Positions 1-6,589 of a stretch of DNA of 28,902 nt are shown here, piece by piece. The stretch is from Chloroflexota bacterium (GTDB lineage: Bacteria > Chloroflexota > Anaerolineae > Promineifilales > Promineifilaceae). The DNA lies in assembly GCA_024223125.1 (NCBI GenBank), contig JAAEOP010001149.1, positions 1 through 28,902 on the forward strand. Direction: 5' to 3'. Position 1 is the first letter of the stretch, and each line of letters opens with the position of its first letter. A program made the translations under genes and the position numbers. Below the pieces are notes generated by a model. The model had not been told where the DNA came from. It ran no database searches and worked only from the letters and a program-made list of their open reading frames with translations.

Positions 1-2
1 AC

Positions 3-602
3 CCCATCACCAACATGCAGTTTCAATGTTTTGTGGATGCACCTGACCGTGATAAACCGGAATGGTGGCAGGACATACCAGATAAGGAAAGGAAATTCAG
101 AGAACCGTACTTCCCGTATGCCAACCACCCTCGCGAGACGGTTAGCTGGTATCAGGCGGTCGCTTTTTGCCGCTGGTTGAGCGCTAAGTTGGGCGCGGAA
201 ATTATGCTGCCGCACGAATATGAATGGGAAGTGGCGGCACGGTATCCTGACGGCCGTGCCTACCCCTGGGGCAATGCGTTTGACAAAGAAAAAGCGAACA
301 CAGATGAAGGGGGCGTGGGGCAGACAACGGCCGTTGGCATCTACCCCACCGGCAAAAACCCAGCATTGGAATTATACGACCTGAACGGCAACGTGTGGGA
401 GTGGTGTCGTAACACGTACGATCCAGATGACGAAGGTGTAGATAGCAGCGGTGCCCGGCGTGTGCTGCGCGGTGGTTCGTGGTACGGCTACCGCCCCGAT
501 GCGCGTGCGGCGTACCGTGGCGTCGACCATCCGAACGGCCGTTCCAACCATGTCGGCTGTCGGGTGGCGGTGCGTCGTTCCCCATCTCATCAAGACCTCT
601 GA
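3..602 (+). CDS. Formylglycine-generating-enzyme-like (SUMF1/FGE-sulfatase) domain protein, 5' end outside window
   Basis: The reading frame is already open at the window edge with the residues PITN before a Met, which fits the usual FGE block 'PVTNAQY..FV'. The true start therefore lies upstream and only the C-terminal 200 residues are seen. The domain signature is clear: VSWYQAVAFCRWLSAKLG, LPHEYEWEVAAR, the YPWGN turn, LYDLNGNVWEWC and VLRGGSW. Family members either oxidise a sulfatase cysteine to formylglycine or act as other nonheme-iron or binding modules, and in Chloroflexota the domain is often the tail of a larger NTPase or protease protein. The usual terminal GFR reads GCR here, and I do not see the paired active-site cysteines of true FGE, so sulfatase activation is not supported. 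The frame ends in TGA, 29 bp before a hairpin repeat. The domain is certain; the function is not. Confidence 0.85.
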   Translation, partial: PITNMQFQCFVDAPDRDKPEWWQDIPDKERKFREPYFPYANHPRETVSWYQAVAFCRWLSAKLGAEIMLPHEYEWEVAARYPDGRAYPWGNAFDKEKANTDEGGVGQTTAVGIYPTGKNPALELYDLNGNVWEWCRNTYDPDDEGVDSSGARRVLRGGSWYGYRPDARAAYRGVDHPNGRSNHVGCRVAVRRSPSHQDL

Positions 603-630
603 TCTCTGCTCGCCGCAAATTTCGTAGCGT

Positions 631-663
631 AGATTGGTTCAATCTCTGAGATTGAACCAATCT
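631..663. repeat. Triloop hairpin repeat, copy A
   Basis: A perfect 15-bp inverted repeat (left arm AGATTGGTTCAATCT) surrounds the loop CTG. It has the same arm design as the hairpins at 1130-1162 and 24121-24153 and resembles the one at 12839-12875. It lies after the FGE-like gene and the open frame of the transposase remnant runs into it. There is no U-tract, so it is a repeat first and a terminator only possibly. Confidence 0.9.
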
Positions 664-665
664 TT

Positions 666-1034
666 AAACTCCGCCACCCCAGCCGCGCTTTCAACAATTT
701 GTTCATTGCCTACGCTCGCGCCTTCAACAAAGCGACAAATCGCAGTGGCGCATTATTTGAATCCCCATTCGGCCGTAAGATTATTGACAACAACCGCTAC
801 TTGATGACGCTGATCACATACATCCATCGCAACCCACAAAAACATGGCTTAGTAAAGGATTTTCGTGATTGGTTGTGGTCGTCTTATGGTGCGATCCTTT
901 CCTACAAACCGACAAAGATTAATCGTGACGAGGTGTTGGCGTGGTATAACGGCCGTACTCATTTCGCTGATACCCACGCAATAGAACCAGATGCCCAGCT
1001 CATAGCGCCGTTGTTGATGGAAGATTGGTTTTAG
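666..1034 (+). pseudogene. Remnant of REP-associated tyrosine transposase (RAYT, Y1_Tnp/IS200-like)
   Basis: The frame reads KLRHPSRAFNNLFIAYARAFNKATNRSG in two adjoining blocks, then GALFESPFGRK, LITYIHRNPQKHGLV, DWLWSSY and a C-terminal VLAWYNGRTHF. These are the conserved C-terminal blocks of RAYT/Y1_Tnp proteins that handle REP hairpins. The N-terminal half, with the metal-binding HUH motif, is missing: the frame opens only at 633, inside the hairpin at 631-663, and has no ATG (a TTG at 699 is the first alternative start). It is therefore a 5'-truncated, probably dead copy. It is bracketed by hairpins (631-663, 1050-1109, 1130-1162), the layout expected of a decayed REPtron. The identification rests on the shared blocks only. 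Confidence 0.75.
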
Positions 1035-1049
1035 CGCGTTATGGGGTGG

Positions 1050-1109
1050 AGATTGGGCCAATTTTCTTTGGTGACTGTGGCCTTTTATCAAGAAAAATTG
1101 GCCCAATCT
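1050..1109. repeat. Inverted repeat, variant of the AGATTGG hairpin family
   Basis: The arms AGATTGGGCCAATTTT (1050-1065) and AAAATTGGCCCAATCT (1094-1109) are perfectly complementary over 16 bp and separated by 28 nt. The outer AGATTGG/CCAATCT ends match the triloop hairpins on either side, but the inner arm and the loop differ. It begins 15 nt after the stop of the transposase remnant. Confidence 0.8.
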
Positions 1110-1129
1110 GGCTGAGTAGATGCGTTAAG

Positions 1130-1162
1130 AGATTGGTTCATTCTTTAAGAATGAACCAATCT
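1130..1162. repeat. Triloop hairpin repeat, copy B
   Basis: A perfect 15-bp stem (left arm AGATTGGTTCATTCT) surrounds the loop TTA, so the architecture is that of copy A with one A-to-T change in each arm that keeps pairing. It lies 13 nt beyond the copA stop codon and could help terminate copA transcripts, although no U-run follows on the minus strand. Confidence 0.9.
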
Positions 1163-1175
1163 TGCATCCACGAAA

Positions 1176-3740
1176 TTACAATTTTACCCGCTTCAAGCGC
1201 AGGGAATTGCTAACAACGCTGATGCTGGAAAAAGCCATCGCCCCGGCGGCCAAAATGGGGCTGAGTTGGCGCAGGAAATCAGGCGCCCATTCAAAGGGGG
1301 CCAACACACCGGCCGCAATCGGAATCAGAACGGTGTTATAACCAAACGCCCACATTAGATTTTGCTTGATATTTTTCATCGTCGCTTTAGACAACTTAAT
1401 TGCCTGGGGCACACTGCGTAAATCGCCGCGCATCAGGGTGACATCGGCCGCTTCCATGGCCACATCCGTGCCCGTGCCAATCGCCATCCCCACATCCGCC
1501 TGCGCCAGCGCGGGGGCGTCATTGATGCCATCCCCCACCATGCCCACCATATACCCTTCCGCTTGCAGCTTGGATACGTATTTGGCTTTGTCACCGGGCA
1601 GCACCTCGGCAAAGACGCGGTCAATACCCACTTCAGCAGCGATGGTGGCGGCCGTGGCCTCATTATCCCCCGTCATCATCACCACCGTCAGCCCCAGGGT
1701 GTGCATCTTTGCCACCGCTTCTTTGGAGCCTTCTTTAATCGTATCAGCCACGCCAATGATGGCGCTGGCCTGCCCATCTACCGCCAGCCACATGGCCGTT
1801 TTGGCTTCGTTTTGTAATTGTTCCGCTTTCGTCGCCAACCCGTTCAAATCTACCGCTTCCCGTTCCATCAGGCGTAAATTGCCCAAGAGGATGTTATGAT
1901 CATCTACGGTGGCAGCAATGCCATGCCCGGCAATGCCTTCAAAGGCAGTCGGCTCGGTTAAGGTTAACCCTTTTTGCTGCGCGGCCGTGACAATAGATTC
2001 CCCCAGCGGATGTTCAGAACCGCGTTCGGCGGAGGCGGCTAGTTGGAGGAGGTAGTTCGTATTCCGTATTCCGTGTTCCGTGTTCCGTATTCCGTGTTCC
2101 GTGTTCGGTAATCCGTTATCGGTTGACGGATCACGGATTACGGAATACGGATCACGGATAACGGATAACGGATCACGGATTACGATATCCGTCACGGCCG
2201 GTTCCCCTTTGGTAATGGTTCCGGTTTTGTCCAGGACGACGGCCGTTAACTTTTGCGCCTGTTCCAATGATTCACTGTTCTTAAAGAGGATGCCATATTG
2301 CGCCCCTTTGCCGATGCCCACCATGATGGAGGTGGGTGTGGCCAGACCCATGGCGCAAGGACAGGCAATGACGAGGACGGCCGTTAAACGCAACATCGCC
2401 GCCACCAAATCCCCCGTGGCCGCAAACCAGATAATAAATGTGGCCAAAGCGAGGAGGATAACGGCAGGTACAAAGTAAGCGGCTACCTTGTCTACCTGCC
2501 GTTGGATGGGGGCTTTGCTGCCTTGCGCCTGCTCTACCATCTTGATGATTTGGGCCAGGGCGGTTTCTTTGCCCACCTTTGTGGCTTCAAATTTGAGCAG
2601 CCCTTGTTTGTTGATGGTGGCTCCAATCACCTCTTGTCCGACCGTTTTTTCAACCGGCAAACTTTCGCCAGTAATCATGCTTTCGTCAATAGTGGAACGG
2701 CCGTCAACCACTGCCCCATCCACCGGAACCTTCTCGCCGGGACGCACAATCACAATATCTCCCGCAACCACTTCGGCAATGGGGATGTCTATTTCTGCCC
2801 CATCACGCACTACACGAGCCGATTTAGCTTGCAAACCCATCAGCTTTTTGATGGCTTCGCTTGTTTGCCCTTTGGCGCGCGCTTCCAACAGTTTGCCTAA
2901 GACGATGAGGGTGATGATGACGGCCGAGGTTTCAAAGTAAACGTGCATCCCGAATAAATCAGAGCCGAGGGTGAGGGCGATGGTGACGAAGATACTGTAG
3001 ATGTAGGCCACCGATGATCCCATCGCCACCAGCACATCCATGTTGGCGCTGCGGTTGCGTAAACTTTTATAAGCGCCGCTGTAATAATCCCAGCCGACAT
3101 AAAATTGTACCGGCGTGGCTAAGGCCCAAAACAGCCAGTTGACCCAGGCTGCATGCGACCAGGCACCTAACAAGCCAAAGTCACGAAACATGCTCATGAA
3201 AAAGAGGGGTACAGAAAAAATCAGGCCGACGGTGAGTCGTTTTTGTTGATGTTTGATTTCTGCTTGTCTGGCGGCCGCTTCGGCATCTTCTGCTTCTTCA
3301 TCCCCTTCTATTTCTACAACGTCGTAACCAGCTTTCCGCACGGCCGCAACCAACTCGGCACGGGTGACGGCGCCGGGGGTGTAGGTGACGACTGCTTTTT
3401 CATTGGCATAGTTGACGGCCGCTTCTAACACGCCATCTGTTTTATTCAGACGTCGTTCAATACTGTTGGCGCAGTTGGCGCAGGTCATGCCTAACAGGGG
3501 TAATTCGACAGTGGCGGTGGGGATTTCATAGCCGGCTTTGTGTATTCGGGCGATGACATCGGCCGTTACTGTTTTGGCGTCTATTTGATCCGGATCGAAG
3601 GTGATGGTGACCCGTTCGCTGGCAAAATTAACGTTGGCTTCCGTAACCCCAGCAACTTTTTTTGTATTTCGTTCCACCGCGGCTACACAATTGGCGCAGG
3701 TCATCCCCATAACAGGGAATGTAAGTTGTTGTTCGGACAT
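1176..3740 (-). CDS. copA: Copper-translocating P1B-type ATPase CopA
   Basis: An 854-residue membrane pump that exports Cu(I) using ATP. Two N-terminal HMA metal-binding domains carry GMTCANC at residues 12-18 and 84-90. Further motifs are the TGES actuator loop, the transmembrane CPC metal site near 459 (VIACPCAMG), the phosphorylated D504 in DKTGT, the SEHPLGES nucleotide-binding motif near 573, GDGINDAP near 740, and FGYN in the membrane segment after it. I chose the start at 3740 (MSEQQL); the longer frame upstream translates a repeat. The protein is about 50 residues longer than the usual 800, mainly because residues about 520-560, between the P-domain aspartate and the N-domain, are encoded by a mirrored heptanucleotide repeat. 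It is the last gene of a csoR-copZ-copA operon, 47 bp after copZ, and is probably de-repressed by copper through CsoR. Confidence 0.95.
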   Translation of the reverse strand: MSEQQLTFPVMGMTCANCVAAVERNTKKVAGVTEANVNFASERVTITFDPDQIDAKTVTADVIARIHKAGYEIPTATVELPLLGMTCANCANSIERRLNKTDGVLEAAVNYANEKAVVTYTPGAVTRAELVAAVRKAGYDVVEIEGDEEAEDAEAAARQAEIKHQQKRLTVGLIFSVPLFFMSMFRDFGLLGAWSHAAWVNWLFWALATPVQFYVGWDYYSGAYKSLRNRSANMDVLVAMGSSVAYIYSIFVTIALTLGSDLFGMHVYFETSAVIITLIVLGKLLEARAKGQTSEAIKKLMGLQAKSARVVRDGAEIDIPIAEVVAGDIVIVRPGEKVPVDGAVVDGRSTIDESMITGESLPVEKTVGQEVIGATINKQGLLKFEATKVGKETALAQIIKMVEQAQGSKAPIQRQVDKVAAYFVPAVILLALATFIIWFAATGDLVAAMLRLTAVLVIACPCAMGLATPTSIMVGIGKGAQYGILFKNSESLEQAQKLTAVVLDKTGTITKGEPAVTDIVIRDPLSVIRDPYSVIRDPSTDNGLPNTEHGIRNTEHGIRNTNYLLQLAASAERGSEHPLGESIVTAAQQKGLTLTEPTAFEGIAGHGIAATVDDHNILLGNLRLMEREAVDLNGLATKAEQLQNEAKTAMWLAVDGQASAIIGVADTIKEGSKEAVAKMHTLGLTVVMMTGDNEATAATIAAEVGIDRVFAEVLPGDKAKYVSKLQAEGYMVGMVGDGINDAPALAQADVGMAIGTGTDVAMEAADVTLMRGDLRSVPQAIKLSKATMKNIKQNLMWAFGYNTVLIPIAAGVLAPFEWAPDFLRQLSPILAAGAMAFSSISVVSNSLRLKRVKL
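2055..2187. repeat. Mirrored heptanucleotide tandem repeat inside copA
   Basis: From 2062, seven units of TTCCGTR type run in steps of 7 nt to 2110, followed by ATCCGTT. After an 8-nt turn, eight units of the complementary type ACGGAWN run from 2126 to 2181. On the copA strand it is read in frame as a 7-residue period, RDPLSVI / RDPYSVI then IRNTEHG / IRNTEHG, because three 7-nt units equal seven codons. The same heptamers occur in the dtd-rmlA gap at 5091-5154. Confidence 0.92.
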
Positions 3741-3752
3741 AATGGTTTTTTT

Positions 3753-3794
3753 AGTGGATGGTGGATAGTGGATTGTTGCACCATCCACTATCCA
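3753..3794. repeat. Mirrored heptanucleotide repeat between copZ and copA
   Basis: Three heptamers AGTGGAT, GGTGGAT, AGTGGAT (3753-3773) are followed after a 7-nt turn by their near complement, ACCATCC ACTATCC. The right arm contains the copZ stop codon (TAG, 3788-3790), so the element forms both the copZ end and most of the copZ-copA spacer. Confidence 0.8.
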
Positions 3795-4009
3795 ATCTGA
3801 ATCAACCCTTCCGGTGGATAGTTGATTTCCTGTAAAGTGGACTGAATCTGTTCCCAGGAAGCTGGGGAGTCCCAATTGACGGTGACTTGTTTTGTGTCTT
3901 GAACGGCCGTGACATTAGAGACGCCGGTAATTTCGCTGACTTCCATTTCGATGGTGTGGGTGCAGTGTCCACAGCTAATATTGGGTACAGTAAATGTTTT
4001 GCTTTCCAT
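3788..4009 (-). CDS. copZ: Copper chaperone CopZ-like HMA protein
   Basis: A 73-residue cytoplasmic protein made of one heavy-metal-associated domain. The metal-binding loop is ISCGHC, with Cys13 and Cys16, in the position of the usual MxCxxC; the predicted fold is beta-alpha-beta-beta-alpha-beta with VTVNW as a late strand. Family members carry Cu(I) to CopA and to the CsoR-type repressor. The start at 4009 has a strong ribosome site (AGGAG about 7 nt upstream). It sits 26 bp after csoR and 47 bp before copA. The C-terminal IQIG and the stop codon are supplied by or abut a heptamer repeat, so the natural end of the gene may have been reshaped by it. Confidence 0.88.
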   Translation of the reverse strand: MESKTFTVPNISCGHCTHTIEMEVSEITGVSNVTAVQDTKQVTVNWDSPASWEQIQSTLQEINYPPEGLIQIG

Positions 4010-4035
4010 GGTATATTCTCCTATTGATTAAAGGT

Positions 4036-4314
4036 TTATAGTTTGTTGGAAACATCAAAGACACTGACGACTTCTTTTAACATTTTTTCTCGTTCGTCGG
4101 GATCATCGCCGTGTACGGCCGTGATCATACAAGTGTGCATATGGTTATCCAAGATAAGGGCGCTGACTTTATTCAGCGCCGCCTGAACGGCTTGAATCTG
4201 ACGAATCAAATCAATGCAGTAGGTATCTTCTTGTACCATGCGCTCGATGCCCTTTATATGGCCGGAGGCGCTGGCTAATCGTTGGGTGATTGCTTTTTTT
4301 TTCGTGTCATCCAT
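4036..4314 (-). CDS. csoR: CsoR-type copper-sensing transcriptional repressor
   Basis: A 92-residue all-helical repressor of the CsoR/RcnR family. The three Cu(I) ligands of CsoR are all present: Cys33 (DTYCIDLIRQIQAVQ), His58 and Cys62 (NHMHTC). Other family marks are the N-terminal RLASASGHIKGIERM stretch and the VHGDDPDER turn. In the family, Cu(I) binding releases the tetramer from a GC-tract operator. It is first in the csoR-copZ-copA operon, with a matching GC-rich operator candidate 13 bp upstream, so it probably controls itself and the two pump genes. The C-H-C set argues for copper rather than nickel/cobalt (RcnR) or formaldehyde (FrmR). Confidence 0.92.
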   Translation of the reverse strand: MDDTKKKAITQRLASASGHIKGIERMVQEDTYCIDLIRQIQAVQAALNKVSALILDNHMHTCMITAVHGDDPDEREKMLKEVVSVFDVSNKL

Positions 4315-4326
4315 CTTATTGTTCCC

Positions 4327-4347
4327 GTCCCCCTGGGGGGGGTATAC
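4327..4347. promoter_or_regulatory. Candidate CsoR operator (GC-tract dyad)
   Basis: A CCCCC-T-GGGGG dyad lies inside a G-run that ends in GTATAC, 13 bp upstream of the csoR start. CsoR proteins are known to bind G/C-tract dyads flanked by TA-rich ends. The position fits autorepression of the copper operon; the exact limits are inferred. Confidence 0.6.
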
Positions 4348-4388
4348 GAATGGTAGTCTACATAAAAAAAGTCATTTTGTAAAGATGA

Positions 4389-4640
4389 TCATATGGTACA
4401 GCGGAAGTACATACCAATCAGGGACGCATTGACGCAGTTATTGAGACAGAGGATGCTATTCTCATTTTTGAGTTCAAGCTGAATGGGAACGCTAAAGAAG
4501 CATTGGCGCAGATCCGGGAGAAGGCGTATTTTGCCCCTTATCTGCTGCAAGACAAAGCTATCTATTTGGCGGGGGCGAATTTTGATATGGAGAAGCGGGC
4601 GGTGGAAGAATGGACGGTGAGCGCTTTTAATTATGCTTGA
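4389..4640 (+). pseudogene. C-terminal fragment of an AAA/PD-(D/E)XK nuclease-family protein (DUF1703-like)
   Basis: An 84-codon frame without a start codon begins right after a TGA and reads VHTNQGRIDAVIETED, then AILIFEFKLNGNAKEALAQI, REKAYFAPY, AIYLAGANFD and VEEWTVSAF. This is the PD-(D/E)XK nuclease tail found at the end of DUF1703/AAA-type proteins: the Asp of GRIDAVIE and the ExK of FEFK are the catalytic residues of the fold. The whole ATPase part (several hundred residues) is missing, so it is a decayed fragment. It lies between the csoR promoter and the convergent dtd gene, whose 3' end it overlaps by 10 bp. Confidence 0.75.
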
Positions 4641-5080
4641 CGTTCGCGTTCGAGCATGAGGGTGACGGGGCCGTCGTTGTGGATTTCTACCTGCATGTGA
4701 GCGCCAAAGACACCGCTGGCTACCGAAAACCCCTGGGCACGAAGTTGATTGCAAAAATGATCTACCAAAGGTTCGGCTTGTTCGGGGCGGGCGGCGGCCG
4801 TGAAAGACGGCCGTCGCCCCTTCCGTGCATCTCCGTATAAAGTAAATTGGGAGACGACCAAAAAGCCACCCCCCACGTCAGCCAACGCCAGGTTCATTTT
4901 ACCGGCCTCATCTTCAAATAAACGCAGACCGCCAATTTTGCGGGCCAGCCAATCAGCTTCGGTGGGAGTATCACTGTGCGTCACCCCTAGCAGGATGACA
5001 AAACCGCGTTCGATCTGGCCGGTGACACGGCCGTTGACGGTGACACTGGCTTGGGAAACTCGTTGTATTAAAGCGCGCAT
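4631..5080 (-). CDS. dtd: D-aminoacyl-tRNA deacylase
   Basis: A 149-residue cytoplasmic enzyme that hydrolyses D-amino acids (and glycine) from mischarged tRNA. Both diagnostic motifs are present: [17 protein letters not shown] (the SQFTL active-site loop) and the C-terminal NDGPVT with the Gly-Pro motif that enforces chiral discrimination. MRALIQRV at the start and the normal length (about 145-150) support a complete gene. It lies downstream of rmlA on the same strand, separated by 80 bp filled by a heptamer repeat, so co-transcription is possible but the functions are unrelated. Its last 10 bp overlap the convergent nuclease fragment. Confidence 0.95.
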   Translation of the reverse strand: MRALIQRVSQASVTVNGRVTGQIERGFVILLGVTHSDTPTEADWLARKIGGLRLFEDEAGKMNLALADVGGGFLVVSQFTLYGDARKGRRPSFTAAARPEQAEPLVDHFCNQLRAQGFSVASGVFGAHMQVEIHNDGPVTLMLERERQA

Positions 5081-5090
5081 GAGACTCGTA

Positions 5091-5154
5091 ATCCGTTATC
5101 CGTTATCCGTTATCCGTTTACGGAACACGGAACACGGAACACGGAACATGGAAC
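5091..5154. repeat. Mirrored heptanucleotide repeat between rmlA and dtd
   Basis: Four exact ATCCGTT units (5091-5118), one T, four exact ACGGAAC units (5120-5147) and one ATGGAAC follow each other in strict 7-nt phase. The two halves are roughly complementary, so the element can fold back. It is the same heptamer family as the in-frame repeat in copA. Confidence 0.93.
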
Positions 5155-5160
5155 ACCGTT

Positions 5161-6228
5161 TTACAGAATACCAATATGACTATTATCACCCAGAGTAAAT
5201 TTCAACGCTTTGGGTTTGATGGGGGAGCGGGCGATGGTGGCATTGCAGCCAATCAGACTGTCTTGAATGCGACGGCCGATATCTTTAATCTGGCTGTTTT
5301 CCAACACCATTGAATGTTCCACTTCACTGTTTTCAATGTGAACGCCATGATCAATGCTGGTGAAAGGGCCAATATAGCTGTTGACGATACGGGCATTTTC
5401 CCCAATGATTGCGGGGCCGCGTACAATGGAATTGATAATTTCCGCACCTCGTTCCACACGCACACGCCGCCCAACTTGGCTGTCCCGGTCTACGTACCCT
5501 TCAATTTTATATTCAATTTCTTCTAAAACCAGATCGTTGGCTTCCAGCATGTCGCCGGGTTGCCCGGTATCAATCCACCAGCCTTCATGCACGTAAGGAT
5601 GGACGGAATGGTTGTGGTCTACCAACCATTGGATGGCATCGGTAATTTCTAACTCGCCGCGCCAGGAAGGGGTAATGCCGTCAACGGCCGTAAAAATGTG
5701 ATGGTCAAACATGTAAATACCCACCAGAGCCAGATTGCTGGGCGGCACTTTCGGTTTTTCGATGAGCTGCTTGATGGAACCGTCGTCGTTTAACTCAGCC
5801 ACACCGTACTGTTCGGGATGCTCGATGCGGGTGAGAACGATCTGACTGTTCCAATCGCTGTTAGCAAATTGGGCAATGAGCGGACTAATACCGCCTTCAA
5901 TCACATTGTCTCCCAAGAACATGACAAAACGGTCATCGCCCAGAAATTCTTGCGAGACTTTGACTGCGTGGGCCAGCCCTAGCGGCTTGTCCTGGGGGAT
6001 GTAGGTGATCTTGACCCCCCAGCGGTCACCATTGCCGACTGCTTTTTTGATTTTGGGGCCAGTGTTGCCAATGACAATGCCAATGTCGGTTATGCCAGCG
6101 TCACGGATACACTCGATGACGCGAAAGAGGATCGGTTTGTTGGCCACGGGGATGAGCTGTTTGGCGTTGGTGTAAGTGAGGGGGTAAAGGCGGGAACCTG
6201 TGCCGCCGCTGAGAATGAGTCCTTTCAT
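5161..6228 (-). CDS. rmlA: Glucose-1-phosphate thymidylyltransferase, long form (RmlA-type)
   Basis: A 355-residue sugar nucleotidyltransferase making dTDP-glucose (or a related NDP-sugar) from a sugar 1-phosphate and a nucleoside triphosphate. The N-terminal Rossmann-like domain has GLILSGGTGSRLYPLT, PVANKPILF and FLGDNVIEGG (metal and sugar-phosphate site), then IEKPKVPPS and GWWIDTGQPGDMLEAN. From about residue 245 the C-terminus is a left-handed beta-helix with hexapeptide-like repeats (IINSIVRGPAIIGENARI, IVNSYIGPFTSI). This two-domain layout is the long form, known from antibiotic and surface-sugar clusters, rather than the short 290-residue RmlA. The start at 6228 has AAGGAG 5-6 nt upstream. 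It stands next to a glycosyltransferase cassette, which fits a role in envelope sugars. The exact nucleotide and sugar are inferred. Confidence 0.9.
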   Translation of the reverse strand: MKGLILSGGTGSRLYPLTYTNAKQLIPVANKPILFRVIECIRDAGITDIGIVIGNTGPKIKKAVGNGDRWGVKITYIPQDKPLGLAHAVKVSQEFLGDDRFVMFLGDNVIEGGISPLIAQFANSDWNSQIVLTRIEHPEQYGVAELNDDGSIKQLIEKPKVPPSNLALVGIYMFDHHIFTAVDGITPSWRGELEITDAIQWLVDHNHSVHPYVHEGWWIDTGQPGDMLEANDLVLEEIEYKIEGYVDRDSQVGRRVRVERGAEIINSIVRGPAIIGENARIVNSYIGPFTSIDHGVHIENSEVEHSMVLENSQIKDIGRRIQDSLIGCNATIARSPIKPKALKFTLGDNSHIGIL

Positions 6229-6274
6229 GTTGTCTCCTTTTTGATAAGAAAATATCCAACTAATACAGTGTTAG

Positions 6275-6374
6275 GCCAATTCCAGAAAATAATGATCCCG
6301 AATTGATGCTATTTCGGGAATTGGCTGGAGGCTTTTTCAAAACGGGTAGGATCATTTAATTTTTGAAAAAGCCT
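6275..6374. repeat. Nested inverted repeats downstream-facing rmlA promoter region
   Basis: Several pairs of complementary arms are packed here: GCCAATTCC/GGAATTGGC (6275-6283/6317-6325), AATGATCC/GGATCATT (6291-6298/6349-6356), CCCGAA/TTCGGG (6297-6302/6313-6318) and AGGCTTTTTCAAAA/TTTTGAAAAAGCCT (6329-6342/6361-6374). They interlock rather than form one hairpin. Together with 6375-6589 this is a 361-bp stretch between divergent genes with no coding frame that I can support. Confidence 0.7.
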
Positions 6375-6392
6375 TAAATAATTTTTTAGACG

Positions 6393-6443
6393 GGATTCAC
6401 ATGATTTACAGGATGAACCCAATCCTGTAAATCATGTGAATCC
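6393..6443. repeat. 22-bp inverted repeat (9-nt phased)
   Basis: Arms 6393-6414 and 6422-6443 are perfectly complementary over 22 bp around a 7-nt loop. Within each arm, related 9-nt units follow each other (ATCCTGTAA, ATCATGTGA, ATCCTGTC on the right). Sequences of this 'atcctgtaaatc' kind recur in genomes of several phyla. It lies about 150 bp upstream of the plus-strand cassette. Confidence 0.85.
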
Positions 6444-6589
6444 TGTCAAAGACTTTCTTTACAATGTACTAAGATGCCTGAATGCAGGCGCGTGGATTTT
6501 AGAGGATGGGCGCAAATTTTTCAATGATGGTGTAAAGTTTAACTAATTTCCCATTGGTTGCTTATTATTTGACCAATACAATTTTGTCT

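Noticed and set aside
631..663. Calling the triloop hairpins intrinsic terminators
   Set aside because: Most copies lack a following U-run and their sequence, not only their shape, is conserved; treated as repeats with possible terminator function.
2055..2187. CRISPR-like array of short repeats in copA
   Set aside because: The units are 7 nt with no spacers, they invert half-way, and no cas gene is present.
3741..3875. Extended N-terminus of CopA
   Set aside because: It translates the heptamer repeat and the end of copZ in another frame; MSEQQL directly precedes the first HMA domain.
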